Assembly (NCBI GenBank): GCA_029255685.2
Contig: CM055315.2
Coordinates: 44,683,705-44,747,704 of the forward strand
Origin: Silene conica
Taxonomy: Eukaryota; Streptophyta; Magnoliopsida; Caryophyllales; Caryophyllaceae
DNA: 64,000 nt
Reading direction: 5' to 3'
Part shown: one piece after another, positions 10,226 to 21,809 of the stretch
Position numbering within the stretch: the first letter of the stretch is position 1
How the letters are laid out: each line of letters opens with the position of its first letter
Position numbers and translations under genes: made by a program
Notes under the pieces: model-generated
The model's input: the letters and a program-made list of their open reading frames with translations, nothing else
Told to the model about the DNA's origin: nothing
Databases searched by the model: none

Positions 10226-13200
10226 TGATGCGTGTCTATTTTATGATGTTTTACATCTATTTTTACACACATTTGGTCGCTCATTTACTATGTTTTAGCC
10301 CTTTTTTCCCAACAATCGTGTACTTTCGTATTTTTATGCACTTTTGCAGATTTATGCGGAAAAGGGACGATTTTGCACCAAATTTATGCCCTCGGGACTT
10401 TTGCATAATTAAGGAACGAAGGAAAGTCAACTGGAGTCATTATTTAAGTACCAAAAGTCAAATCAAGAAGAACCGGATAATTTCTACGCGGAAACGGGTC
10501 GACCGACCTACTAAATGGGTCGGCCGACCTGGCCTGAATTTTAAGAAGTCCAGAATCTCAGCAAAGCCCAGAAGCGTTTTCAGAAATAAATTAGAAGTAT
10601 GAAGTCTTTAGGAAACTATTAAATTTTTTCGGCCCTATATAAACTAATCTTGTGATTAGTGTTTTGGCATCAGTTATCATCTAGCTTTTATCAATTAGCA
10701 CCCACCATAATAATCAAGTTCGTAATTTAGTTTTATTCAAACTTTTGGTTCAATTGTAATCTTTCAATAATTCTCAAACATTCAATAAAGTTTGTTCCTT
10801 TTCTGCCTTAATCCTGTCTCTGGTAATTATTCTCTTAATTTAGTTTTATTATTGTTCTTATTATTATTGCATTCGGTTAAGATAGAATCCCAAAGCTTTA
10901 TTATTGCATGCTTAGATTATTATTCATTATGTTTTCCATGTTTATTTTCGTTTTCATCGTTGTTTTAGTAATCATGCGTAGCTAAATACATATGTTAGGA
11001 TGTAGGGGATGAATATGCATAGGTAGCGTGAATTCCAAGACCAACCTGTAGCAGAGCCGTGGTCGGCCGACTTAATTAATGGGTCGGTCGACCAAGGCGG
11101 TGGTCGGCCGACTGGAATAGCCGGTCGGTCGATCCACTCGCGTCTGTATTCTGTTTCGTCTTTCTTTGTTGACTATAATAACCTACAATGAGACTGAAAG
11201 GGGACTTGTAGGATGTTAGTAATGACCTACCCAAGATTGAGAGATACGGGAAGGGCATTGGTTTACACCTTAAGACGGCTAGGTTCCTTAAGACTGAAAG
11301 GTATGTGACCTAGAATTTAGGAATCACCCTTATTTTTGACACCCAATAATTGTGAGACCTATGAACTAATAGCATAGGCCGAAAGGAGCTATTAGGTACC
11401 ATAGACCGAAAGGATATGTTATACCCCTTACGCGACTGCAATACATGTTGACCTTAGGATTTATATTACCTTAGCTATTTATTACCCAATCATCCTAGCA
11501 TCCCTTTTATCATAGTTTTAATCTCATCTTTATTTTCTTGTTTTATTTTTAATCCTTGCTTTAGACTTAGTAAACTACCAATCAACCCCCAAATTTGTTA
11601 CCTTTAAACATTAACATCAAGCAATAAACATTCCCCACCTCTTTGTGGTTCGACCCTGACTTTCACTATCTATAGTTTAAGTTTAGGAATTATAAATTTT
11701 ACTTTGGTACTGTAATACCCCGTATTTTTTGTATCTCGTAATAATAAACTATTAATATAATTATTTTGACTAGAGATAATTTACATTTAATAAGTGTGAT
11801 ATTTTATGTGGACATTTTATATATCGTATTATATCATTATTCTCGTTATTTTTATTCTTCTTCTTATTATCATCACTATTATTATAATTCTTGCTATTAT
11901 TATTGTTATTTTTATTAATATTAAAATTATTGTTTTAATGTTGTTGTCCCATTTTCTATTACTAATAATTTTTTATTAATAGTATTCTCACTATTATTAT
12001 TTTTATTATAATAATTACTATTATTATTATGAGTATTATAATTGTTATTATTATCCTTATTATTTTATATTAATATAATAATAATAATTACTATTATTAT
12101 TGTTTTCATGTTATCAATGTTAATTTTATTATTATTATTGTTATTATTATTATTATTATTATTATGACATTTTTGTGGATTCGTAATCATGATATTTTAC
12201 TATTATGGTTATCATTGAATGATTATGGTTATCGTGAAGTGATATTTTATATTTATATAACATGTTTGTTATTACGATAATTATTTATGTGAACGCATTT
12301 TACAATTCGTAAAGACGACGTTAAATATAGTAAAGTTATGAGACGGTATTGGAAATGAGAGTCAAGACCGAGTATTTTGTGAAGTTTAATTAAGAGTATT
12401 TATAATGTTGATTATGGGAATTTACGAGACTTTGAATATATTAAAATACATTGAACAAAGGCTTCAACGCAAAACTTAGACTCAATCAGCCATAGAATAT
12501 TAAAGGTTAACCTGATTTATTATGAAAAAAAGGAAATGCGTATACACTCGAAAACCCATCGTCTGCTCTTCCGTTTTTGCGGCGTTTCTCCCTCCTTCTT
12601 CCTCCTCATTTTTTTCCTCCTGTCTTATGCTTATCCTCTTCAAGATCCTTTCGTTCATTTTTAACCGCCATTACTAGATACGTTATTTATCGCTTATCGC
12701 TCCATCTCGTTATCGTTTATACGTTAGGACCCGACGAACTCCGATACAACTGACCGTAAGGATATGAGACTGAACTAGGATGATACCGGGTGGTTGGGGC
12801 GACTCTAAGGAGTATTTATTGGTGGCCGTTGATGGAGGATAACACCACCACGAGAGGGGTAGCAGACTATTTTCGAAAAAAAACAGAGGCAAAACCGTGT
12901 TGCGCAGAACAGAGTACCATCGGTTCTGGCCGTGTTGCACATATGGGTTTAAGGGAGTGTTTAGGAGTGGTTGTAAGGGCTGTTGTAGGTGGCCATGAGG
13001 CGGGTTTCGTGCGTTGTAGTGCGGGTGAGAGTTTGGACCCATCTGTGGTGGTTATAGATGACGGGATTGGTGGTTAGGTGGTGGTAAAGCTGGGTACTCC
13101 GTGTATTGTCGTTGGTATACAGGTTCGTGGGTGTACGTAGTTGCATGGTTATGGGTTTTGTAATAATATTGTTTATTATTATTAATAGTAGTTTATTTAG

Positions 13201-14331
13201 TAGCTAGTATAAGTCAGTGATCCATTTATTTTGGGACAATATTTTATAATCGTTAATCAAGTTAATTAAATTAGTCACGATTAGTATGCTCTCATTATGT
13301 GTAATTTATTATTTAATTAATTAATTGGATTAATTGATATACAATATTAGTTACGTAATTATATTAGTAAGTAATTATGTATATTATAATTGGTAGGTGT
13401 TGATTACGTGGAGGAATGATTCTAATTGGATATTAGCTGTGTAAATGGATTGCTTGCTTTACGAGGTAGGATAATTTTGTCTGTCATCTTATTTGCTTAT
13501 TCTGTTTGGGTGCTATTGGATGAATTATAATGTGAATTGGTATGTTAAGATATTGTATTCTTTCGTCTGGCATGTGCATTATTATCTGTTTGTATACAAG
13601 TGGAGTTTCGAGATAATGGTTGCTTTCATTGGCATATCATATGCATTATTATCGGTTGAATAAGAATTGAGTGACGAAATCGCATTGTTGCATTCATGGG
13701 CAAGACATATGCATCGGTATACAGGTTAAACCTGGGCAGACATCATGGTAAGAGCCTTCGGGTGATGTATAAATAACTTACCGGCAGACACCGTTTTATA
13801 CCTTCGTGGTGGTGTAGTTCAGCTGTTAAGCTGGTTCTCGATGACGATCGAGGCAGACCCGGCCAGGAGGAGGCGGGTGGAAGTTTGGGGATGAGATTAG
13901 TAAAACGGCCATGGCATTGCATCTTCACGTGCATACTCATTCATTTGCATATTCATTAGTTTGATTGTTATCCTACTCGTGAGGTTGACCGTGTATTCGT
14001 TTGACACCTGTGATGATCCATAATGGGGAGCAGCTTTGACAGGAAAGATGAATCTATAGGAGCATGGGAGGGCGTGAGCACTTGGATGGACCGACTTAGA
14101 ATTCGAGCACATACTTAGAATTTATCAGTTGTACTTTTTTCACAGCGTAGCATTTGTAATATTAAAAGTTTAAATTTAATCAGTTTTATATAAAGTACTT
14201 TGGCTTGTTTTACTTTGTTATTCACTACCTCGGTCATTCCGAGATGGTAACATCTCTATTTATTGAGAATGTCTTGCTAAAGGCTCTTAAATAAATGGGG
14301 GTGTTACAGGTACCCTCAACGACGGGCATCA
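10226..14331 (+). repeat. 3' LTR of element F, split by a solo LTR
   Basis: It runs from TGATGCGTG (10226) to 11710 and resumes at 14309 after the nested solo LTR, giving about 1.5 kb of LTR. It contains an arm pair GGTCGACCGACC/GGTCGGCCGACC (10497-10529), a TATA-like stretch near 10637, a second cluster of four GGTCGGCC-type motifs (about 11060-11130), and the tail landmark CCTCTTTGTGGTTCGACCCT near 11640. Confidence 0.85.
11711..14308 (+). mobile_element. Solo chromovirus LTR (element G)
   Basis: It starts TGTAATACCCCG and ends GGGGGTGTTACA, bracketed by the 5-base duplication GGTAC (11706-11710 and 14309-14313). The termini match, in opposite orientation, the LTRs at 21815, 27749, 48188, 54235 and 58694, so this is a Tekay/Del-type LTR left after LTR-LTR recombination. 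About 2.6 kb long. The first 450 bases are rich in TTATTA triplets (11840-12170). A row of covarying hairpins lies at 13739-13878, and a CTCGG/CCGAG hairpin near the 3' end matches the sister LTRs. The 110-codon and 95-codon ORFs at 12710-13077 overlap on opposite strands and look like chance. Confidence 0.88.
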
Positions 14332-14583
14332 TGTCCAAAAGTCCAAATGTTCACAATACAAATAATAAAATGTCTCATGCTTCATCCATCATTCCAAGTC
14401 TTCAAATAGCAAATCTTCATCATCAATAGAGATCGCCAAAGACTCATCAATCACAACTTCGGGTTGATTGACCTTCATCTCTCCCAAATCTATAATTAAA
14501 ACAAACAAATAAACACAAGACGATGAAAATGTATAAATCAAAATTATTAAAATGACACCAAAAATATAAAATACAAGATAGTC

Positions 14584-16705
14584 TTAATAAGACTTACTCT
14601 CTTCAATATCTTCCAAATCCTCCAAGCGTTCCTCTATTATAAGAGGGTCTTGAGACTTACGTATCCAATCTTGACAACAAATCAAAGCCTCAACAATACT
14701 AGGGGTTAAAGAGGTTCTAAAAGAATCTAAAACCCGACCTCCGGTGCTAAAGGCGGATTCGGAAGCAACGGATGAAATTGGCATAGCAAATACATCTTTT
14801 GCCAACTTAGCAAGAGTAGTATATCTTCTTATTGAGCAATATTTCCACCAACCCAACAAATCAAACTTAGGCCCATTTTGCTCCAAGTTATCACTCAAAT
14901 ACGTATCTAACTCGGTTTTTTCTCCTCCAAAACAAGTGAGGGTTCGTCCCTTCTCCACTTATCCATGAGACGTTGAGAAACATCTAGTTTACTTACACCT
15001 TCTTTATCACGAGTTATGGAAAGAGGAGAACTAAATGTAGAATTAGCCACATCATTTCCACTTGATGAAGGGGGAGAAGATGTATCATAAGCTTCAAACA
15101 ATGACTTAAGAGTTTTCCTTAGTGTCACAATTAACATATTTGCACTCTCATCAACAAAAGCCTCTCTAATTGTCCACTCCACAAACCTCCATTTATATCT
15201 TGGATCAAGTATAACGGTAACATACAATTAAAGGTTTAAATTGTCAACATCGCCCCAATACTTGTCATGTTTTGCTTTCATCTTAATAGCCATGTTTCTT
15301 ATGTGTACATTCTCATGCGTACAGTAAGAAGAAATAAGACTCCTAACACCAACAATATGAGGTATAAAAGTATTACTAGTGACATGAAGGCTACCCGAAA
15401 TTTTTAAAGTGGCATCATCAAATTTTTCAAGGAAGGGTAATAAAGTTTTAACGGCAACCCAGTCATTCTCATTTGGCACACCCCCATGTTTAGTCAAATG
15501 CCTTGTAAAGGCACCACCTTTGCTACTCAAATTGGCAAAAGCCTTTTTAAACTTCAAAGCCGACTCTAACATTAAAAAGGTTGAATTCCATCGAGTTTCA
15601 ACATCTAAGGAGACAAGACCCTTACCTTTTATGTTAACTTCTTTTCCACTTTCTTTGAAACATTTGGCTCTAGCGGGTGAAGACCTAACGAATCTAACAA
15701 CAGCACGGATTTTAATGATAGAAGTATGAAGATCTTTAAGACGTCTTTAACAATCAATTTCAAAATATGTGCCGCACACCTCATATGCATATACTTTCCA
15801 TCCAAGACACTTCCCTTCCAAAAGTTTACTTTTCTTTTCAAAATATTGAACGACCACATCATTTGCACTAGCATTGTCTACAGTAACAGTCATGATTCTT
15901 TTCAAATTCCATTCAAGAAGACACTGTTCTATACTCCTACAAATAACTTCACCAGAATGACCAACTACATGACAAAAGTTGATGATTCGTTTATGCAAAG
16001 TCCTACTATTATCTATAAAGTGAGAAGTTAAGCACATATAACTCAAGTTTTGACCAGATGTCCATGTATCAGTTGTAAGACACACCTTGAAGTTAATTTG
16101 CTAAAAATCTCTTTCAACTTTACCCTCTCATCAATATAGAGACCATAGCAAACTCTTGTTATGGTAGAACGAGAAGGAGGAATGAATTCAGGTTGTACTG
16201 CTTTCATGAAACGACGAAAACCTTCACCCTCAACATGAGCAAAAGGAAACTCATCAATAATAAGCATTGTCGCACACTCTTTTCTACTAAAGTTTTGATC
16301 ATGTTTCCATAGCCTAGGTACACTAAAAACCTCAGTAGTACCATCCTCTTTTATAATAGTTTGACTTTGAAAATCGATCATTTTTTGTTTATTATCTAGA
16401 TTGGCAGGAAACAACTTACATCTTTCTCTGTGAGTTTTTAAGGCAGATGTACCATTACCCGATACATATTTTATAAGCTTTTTACAATATTTGCATTCCC
16501 TCTTATCTTTTATTTCAGATTTCACAAAATAGGCATTATACTTAGATCGTTTACGATTATCAGAATCATCACTTACCTAAGCTTTCTCTTTGCCTCTCTC
16601 TTTGCCTCGTCTCTTTCTCTTTGGTTGGGAGCTCTCTACTACAACCACATAGTCGCTTTCTTCACTGTGTTCACTTTCAATATTATCGTTGACGAAACTC
16701 TCCAT
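14584..16705 (-). pseudogene. hAT transposase, BED finger to hAT C-terminal domain
   Basis: Reading leftward from ATG at 16705: an N-terminal acidic then basic segment with a PKRKRRGKERGKEK nuclear-localisation-like run, interrupted by an in-frame stop near 16577; a BED zinc finger (CKYCKK ... LKTHRERC, about 16495-16420); the first catalytic Asp in LTTDTWTSG (near 16075); the second in VDNASAND (near 15880); a CAAHILKLIVKD segment (near 15770); and a C-terminal hAT dimerisation domain with SSVASESAFSTGGRVLD (about 14790-14720). Domain order and spacing match RICESLEEPER/DAYSLEEPER-type hAT transposases, which cut and rejoin DNA in the nucleus. At least four frame changes or stops split it into ORFs at 16525-16043, 16085-15747, 15874-15629, 15572-15228, 15227-14907 and 14958-14584, so it is a pseudogene. 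Confidence 0.9.
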
Positions 16706-17869
16706 ATCACACCTATTAAGATTTTAAGACAATGATTATCACAAAATACATGTCACAAAATAAACAATGTTTAAAACAGACATAATACATGTCACAAAAT
16801 AAACTAGTTTAAGACATAATGTTTATAGATTAAAACAGATTACAAGAACTAAACTTGAATAGCTACTGATAGTCCTAAGTGACTTTGTTCAGGGAGTTCG
16901 GGACTAATAAAAACTCCGTCTTAGAAAATTCAAATGTATTACTATTACCGGTTCATACCCTTGCAAAAGGATTGGAGGAGAGTCTGGAAAGAAAAGGGCT
17001 CATATGCTATCTTATAATGAATTTAGAAACCAAAGCGTAGAGCTGTACTAAAATAACTAAAATATGAGTTCCGACTTCCGACGATACAATGTATACTTAT
17101 GTATGTGGAATAAAAGGTTTAGCCCACGGTCGTCTACCAATCAAGACAACTAGACAAGTGGTTATGCAGAGCGAAAGCTTTAATATGTCAATAATCTCAA
17201 TGTCATCAAACCATCTTTACTAAAGATATAGAGTTGTTTAGAAGATCAAGAACCTCAAAACTACCAGCATTCCTATTTGATTGAAACCCGATTCAACCTG
17301 AATTATCAGTTACACTTAACCTTAATTCGAACCTATTATGGGCTTATGGCGATTTATCAACAAAAATCGTAACATTAATCAGATGTTATGTATTCATATG
17401 AAATTAAAAAATTCATACAACCCTTTATAATTAATCTAAAATTTAATATTTAATTAAGGAGATGGTAAAAAGAATACCTGAGCAGCGAGCACACTGAGCG
17501 ACAACCAGAGGGACGCAGAGTGAAACTGTGAAAGAGATAGGCTGAGTAAAAGAGAAAGGCGAGTAAAACTGTGAAAGAGTGAAGCTGAGAATGTGAGATC
17601 TGAGAGTGAAAGAAAGAGGCTGAGAGCAAAAGAGGGGTTTTAGGGTTTTCAATTTTTCATCAAACAACTTCCCACATTTTATAATATATTAGTAATATTA
17701 CTATTACCGGGTCATACCGGTTAACCGAACAAAATTAAGTGTGAACCGAAACCGAACCGGTTTTAGAACCGAACTATTGAAACGGTTCGGTTAAGTTAAT
17801 TCAAAAAGTTTGCGGTTTGCGGTTTTTTCAGTTCGGTTTTTGCGGTTCGGTATTTTATGAACACCCCTA
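16706..17869. other. hAT 5' non-coding region and right terminus
   Basis: About 1.2 kb upstream of the transposase start with no coding signal. A run of AGAG/TGAGAGTGA-type words at 17500-17640 gives a spurious ORF. From 17700 the subterminal CCGGTT/AACCGAAC words begin, and the terminal repeat ends at 17869. The matching left terminus is 5953-6297. Confidence 0.7.
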
Positions 17870-17877
17870 CTACTGAT

Positions 17878-19108
17878 GACGCTGACTCTTTTCGCCCTCC
17901 TATGCCAGAAAATTTGAGGGAATTTCTTTTCCAGAGCGATAATACCCCGAGATTCGTAAGGAAAGCTCCAACAACAGATGGCTCAGTTCCACCTCCATAC
18001 CCAGAGAGATTAGTGCCCACAAAAGATCAGGTATCTTTCGACAAATTCAAATCTGTTATTCGTAGTCTTAATGTTCAAGTACGTTTTCTTGAGTTGGTCC
18101 AACAAGTTCCCACTTACATGAAATTTATGAAATAACTTTTGTCTAGGAAGCCGTCACTTGATAAAGTAGAGTCGGTTGCTTTAACTGAGGAGTCCTCGTT
18201 TTATTTAACTCATGTAGCTCCACAGAAACTAGAGGACCCAGGTAGCTTTTCTGTTCCATGTACCATAGGATCTTTCTCAATCGAGAAAGCTTTATGTGAC
18301 CTAGGAGCTAGCATTAGCGTCATGCCATTGAGTCTTTGCTAAGAAATTAAGAATAACTAGATTTGCTATAACCAATATGACGGTCCGGATGGCTGATCGC
18401 ACCGCGGTCGAGCCAATAGGAATCTTAGAAGACGTACTAGTGCAAATCGGGAAATTTTTCTTTCCTGTGGACTTTATTGTGCTTGACATACCTGAGGACA
18501 CTCACATTCCCATTATTTTGGGTAGACCATTCTTGCACACTGCTAGTGCGATAGTTGATGTAGGCTGTAAAACTTTAATCTTCAAAGTAGGAAAGCACTC
18601 AATTGTCTTCGGTCAGTCATATAGGAAGAAGGATGTTATGCATCCTATTACTTGTAATGTTATCTCTTCCGAAAAGACTTATGTTGTGATTATAGATTTT
18701 CCTGCCTTAGAGCATGTACCTATTCCTGCTATAACACCTCCGCCCCAGATTGGGAGCACATTGGAGGACACCTCTTCTGTTTTATCTATTGCAGGAATCG
18801 GTTTGGGGAAGGACACTTTGCCTAGTGCCACAGCTGTGACTGAGCCCATTGTTCAAAGGGGAGGCCTGGGATGTTTGAGCTATGGCACGGGTGAAGAGCC
18901 AGATGAGGAGCTCGAGGAGGAAGAGCCGGTCAAGGTCACAAAGTCCACTCTCGAACTGAATAAGGAGGATGATGGCCAAACATGGAGCGATGTTAGAGGT
19001 GGTGAACCGTCAAGTATGCTAAGTGGCGGAGTTGGGACATGTTTTGCTATGGAGATGAGCACCGTAGAAGCTACTTCATGTAGCCAGAAACCTTGGTCTG
19101 AAATTTTC
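17878..19108 (+). pseudogene. Athila protease region of element A
   Basis: It continues the older Athila element after the hAT: the pre-protease domain (NLREFLFQ, VSFDKFKSVIRSLNVQV), the protease motif CDLGASISVMP near 18297, PIILGRPFLHTASAIVD near 18511, and the tail QKPWSEIF just before the element C LTR. By eye it is well diverged from the copies at 6892 and 43999, which agrees with it being the outermost and oldest layer. The copy is broken. Confidence 0.75.
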
Positions 19109-21809
19109 TGTAAAACCCCTCGCGAAAGCGGAAATATAAACACACAAAAGTACCAAAAATGCAGCGGAATTAAAACTTTTTAAAGATAAACAACATGCGA
19201 GAAGAGTTAAACTGAAATGGAAACTGAAACCGAAATAAAACAAAATAGATAAGTAACAGTTCTAAGTATCAAAACCAAATATGTACAACAGCCTGGGATG
19301 GAACATCCCTACAGGCACCAACCAAAAACTATATCAAAAGAAACTAAGAGTCTAGCTAATCGATAAACGGGTATGTCATATGATGAAAGCTTCATCACTC
19401 GCTAGCTCTCGTGTGAACCCCGCTCCAACCTGCATGTACCTACATACATGAAAACATGTACGCCACAATCAGTGGGGAGTGACTAGAGTTCTCCTAGCCA
19501 CCTTGTGTGACAACACGTAACATATAAAACAATACAGAATACTCCAACATATATAAACATGTGAAGCATAAACATCTCATCAACTGTTCTCATACTATCA
19601 TGCAAACTCTAGTGCACGGCTCTCAACCAACTTCATAAACGGTTAGGAAGGAGAGTCGGTTTCCCTACTGGTTACCCAGTCGGGGGGTCTTTCAATCCAA
19701 CTATTTATGAAACCGATAAAAGAGTCATCCAATGCCTTGGATGAACAGATTATAACTCAAGCAATATATTCATTAACTTCAACATGCATATCTGACACTG
19801 TACCAGACTCTAGGCAAGCAGATATAACATCAAGTAAGGAGGTTCAGCGGTCAACTTAAGACATAACCTAATTACCAAACATTCAGCAAGTATAAAGGTT
19901 CATAGGCGACATCTTAACGCATAACCTAGATACTAAGCTCACAATATCAAGCAAGGACTCAGAGGCGAAAACTCAACGCATGGACCGGCTATCACAGAAC
20001 ACTAGACTCAGAGGCGAAAACTCAACGCATGGACTAGCATTCAATTCACTATCACAAGTAAGGAACTCAGAGGCGAAAACTCACCGCATGTTCCCCTACT
20101 ACATCACAAGGTACTAAACTCAGAGGCGAAAACTCAACGCATGTTCTAGCACCAAACACCTGCACTCCGGGTAAGGTATGACAACCTGACTGCCCCGTCG
20201 TGCAGTTGCTCTACTCGTCAGACTCAGAGGCCAGCTTAAGGCATGTCCTGATGCGATCACACATACATGTCTGGACTCAGAGGCGAAAACTCAACGCATG
20301 TCCCAGACACAACAAACAAACATGTATGGAACTCAGAGGCGAAAACTCAACGCATGTTCCCATACACAACAAACAACCTACGTATTAAGTTCAGAGGCCA
20401 GCTTAAGGCATAACTTAATACGCATCAATACAATATCATCCAAGTCTATGAACTAACCTATAGTTCTACTTTTCATCTTCTAATCAACACTTAATTGACC
20501 CCGGGAACTAAGTTGAGGGAGAGCCGGTTTTCCTTTCGGTTACCCGACCGGGGGGTCTCTATCCTCACTCCATTCCCGAACCCAATATAGTTCGCCCGTC
20601 CTCCGGGGACCTCAAATACATATCAAAGATACAAGGAACGAGTTTCAATCAAAACTGATTAACCGTTTAAAAGTTACGAATGAATTACGAATTCAAAACA
20701 TCCTACAGGGGCCCCCAGTCGGTCGGCAGGCAGCCGGTCGGCCGGCTGGTGGTCCTTTCTCAGCCTGCGCCTTTAACAAAAACACAATGCACAGGGACTC
20801 CCAGCCGGTCGGCAGGCAGCCGGTCGGCCGGCTGGGAACCCAATTTCCCTAGCTTCTCAAAATACGCAACCCACACCCAAATGCACTCCCAGACGGCTGG
20901 CAGGCAGCCGGTCTGCCAGCTGGGCTCCCTTCTTCCTTATGTTCTTGCAAAAACACAAACACAACACAAAGAGCCCACCAGCCGGTCGGCCGGCTGGCAG
21001 TCCCAAGCCAGTTTCTACAAAAAATCACAAAAACATAATAAAAGCGCTCCCAGCCAGTCGACCGGCGGCCGATCGGTCGACCGGCTCAGAGAGCCTGTTC
21101 GCCTATATCGCATTTTCCAGCCTTTACCAAATTCAACAATTCGACACCAAAACTCAAGAATCGTTACAATTGATGTTTACCCAACATTTCCAATCATCTA
21201 ATACTACTTTATAACAGCAAACAAAACCCATAACGATCCTCAAATGATTAATTCAATGTATCCGTCTTAACTTTGTGAAAACTGAAAATAAGCTTAAGAA
21301 CATATAACAACATCACAAGGCATGAATTCTTCACATAAGAACAATCCTAAACATGATACTAAGTCCATTGAACATTAAACATCAACAAAAATAAGAAACA
21401 AATTGAAGAACACATCAAAACTTGCTAATATTCACAATAAGGCCGAGTTTCTCATTATCGTCACCTTAAATGCACTCCGGCTTAAAGATCCTCCTCTACC
21501 ACGAAGCTATCAATGTCCGGGTCGTCCAAGCCCACGCCTACAAGCACGAAAAACGATGTTAACGGAGTAAAAACGGAATTTATGCAAAACAGCCCAAATT
21601 TCGAAATCGTTGAAATGCAAAACGAAGCTGATAGATGGCTTGGAAATTTGATGAGGATTCCGAAAATGTTATTGTTACCTTGATTTGATGAACGGATGAT
21701 GAAGAAATGATCAAAAGAAGATGAATAAAATGGAGGTTTTAAGAGAATAAGAGTTTACAGTGAAATGTTGTTTTGAAGAGGATGAATGTCGACATGTGAG
21801 ATTTTAGGG
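19109..21809 (-). repeat. Element C LTR, hairpin-rich part
   Basis: No genes. It contains a perfect 8-base hairpin (TCATCCAA 19725-19732, TTGGATGA 19737-19744); an array of about ten hairpins at 19834-20422; two related blocks with a constant TTAC loop (near 19650-19692 and 20517-20560) that flank the array; and five clusters of CCAGCCGGTCGGC-type foldbacks at 20715-21085. The 173-codon ORF at 20680-21201 is produced by those clusters and is not a gene. The rest of the LTR is 34130-34365. Confidence 0.8.

Larger units (their letters stand above)
6298..14331 (+). mobile_element. Athila-like gag-protease element (F), nested in the hAT
   Basis: It starts TGATGCGTG at 6298 and ends GGGCATCA at 14331, with the 5-base target duplication TGTCC at 6293-6297 and 14332-14336. 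The order is a 5' LTR part, gag C-terminal part plus protease (ORF 6892-8226), a 2-kb 3' region, a purine-rich primer tract, and a 3' LTR from 10226. The 3' LTR is interrupted by a solo chromovirus LTR (11711-14308). There is no reverse transcriptase, RNase H or integrase between protease and 3' LTR. The element is not whole. Because it sits inside the hAT, it is younger than the hAT, which is younger than element A. The 5' and 3' LTR stretches that can be compared (6298-6790 against 10226-10718) differ at only a handful of bases by eye, so this insertion is fairly recent. Confidence 0.85.
5953..17869 (-). mobile_element. hAT DNA transposon with a nested Athila element
   Basis: The ends are short imperfect inverted repeats: TAGGTCTGTTCATA on the left and the complement of TAGGGGTGTTCATA on the right. 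They are flanked by 8-base duplications CTACTAAT/CTACTGAT, as expected for hAT. Both ends carry dense AACCGGTT/GGTTCGGTT words (5970-6120 and 17700-17850), typical of subterminal transposase binding sites. Leaving out the nested Athila element (6298-14331), the hAT is about 3.9 kb. Its transposase (minus strand, 14584-16705) is disrupted, so it cannot move by itself. The single mismatch in the target duplication also points to some age. Confidence 0.9.
3750..19108 (+). mobile_element. Athila-like gag-protease element (A), split by a hAT insertion
   Basis: An Athila-like element on the plus strand: an LTR part (3750-4807), a gag region (4808-5944), then after a hAT transposon (5953-17869) the protease region (17878-19108). 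The hAT is bracketed by 8-base duplications, CTACTAAT at 5945-5952 and CTACTGAT at 17870-17877, so both halves belong to one older element. At 19109 the LTR of a minus-strand chromovirus (element C) interrupts it again. The element is broken, with several breaks. No reverse transcriptase or integrase is seen in its visible parts. Its LTR belongs to the CTCGATCGAG-arm type, while its gag-protease linker carries GGTCGACC-type arms. Confidence 0.75.

Noticed and set aside
12710-13077. Small host gene in the solo LTR (overlapping ORFs of 110 and 95 codons)
   Set aside because: They overlap on opposite strands, lie within a solo LTR with clear ends and target duplication, and have no domain.
19834-20422. 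CRISPR-like array (short repeat with different spacers)
   Set aside because: The segment is in a plant LTR, the spacing is irregular, and the variable parts pair with each other across each repeat, which fits hairpins rather than spacers. No cas genes are present.
20680-21201. 173-codon plus-strand ORF
   Set aside because: It is made by repeated CCAGCCGGTCGGC-type foldback clusters in an LTR; there is no domain and low-complexity composition.
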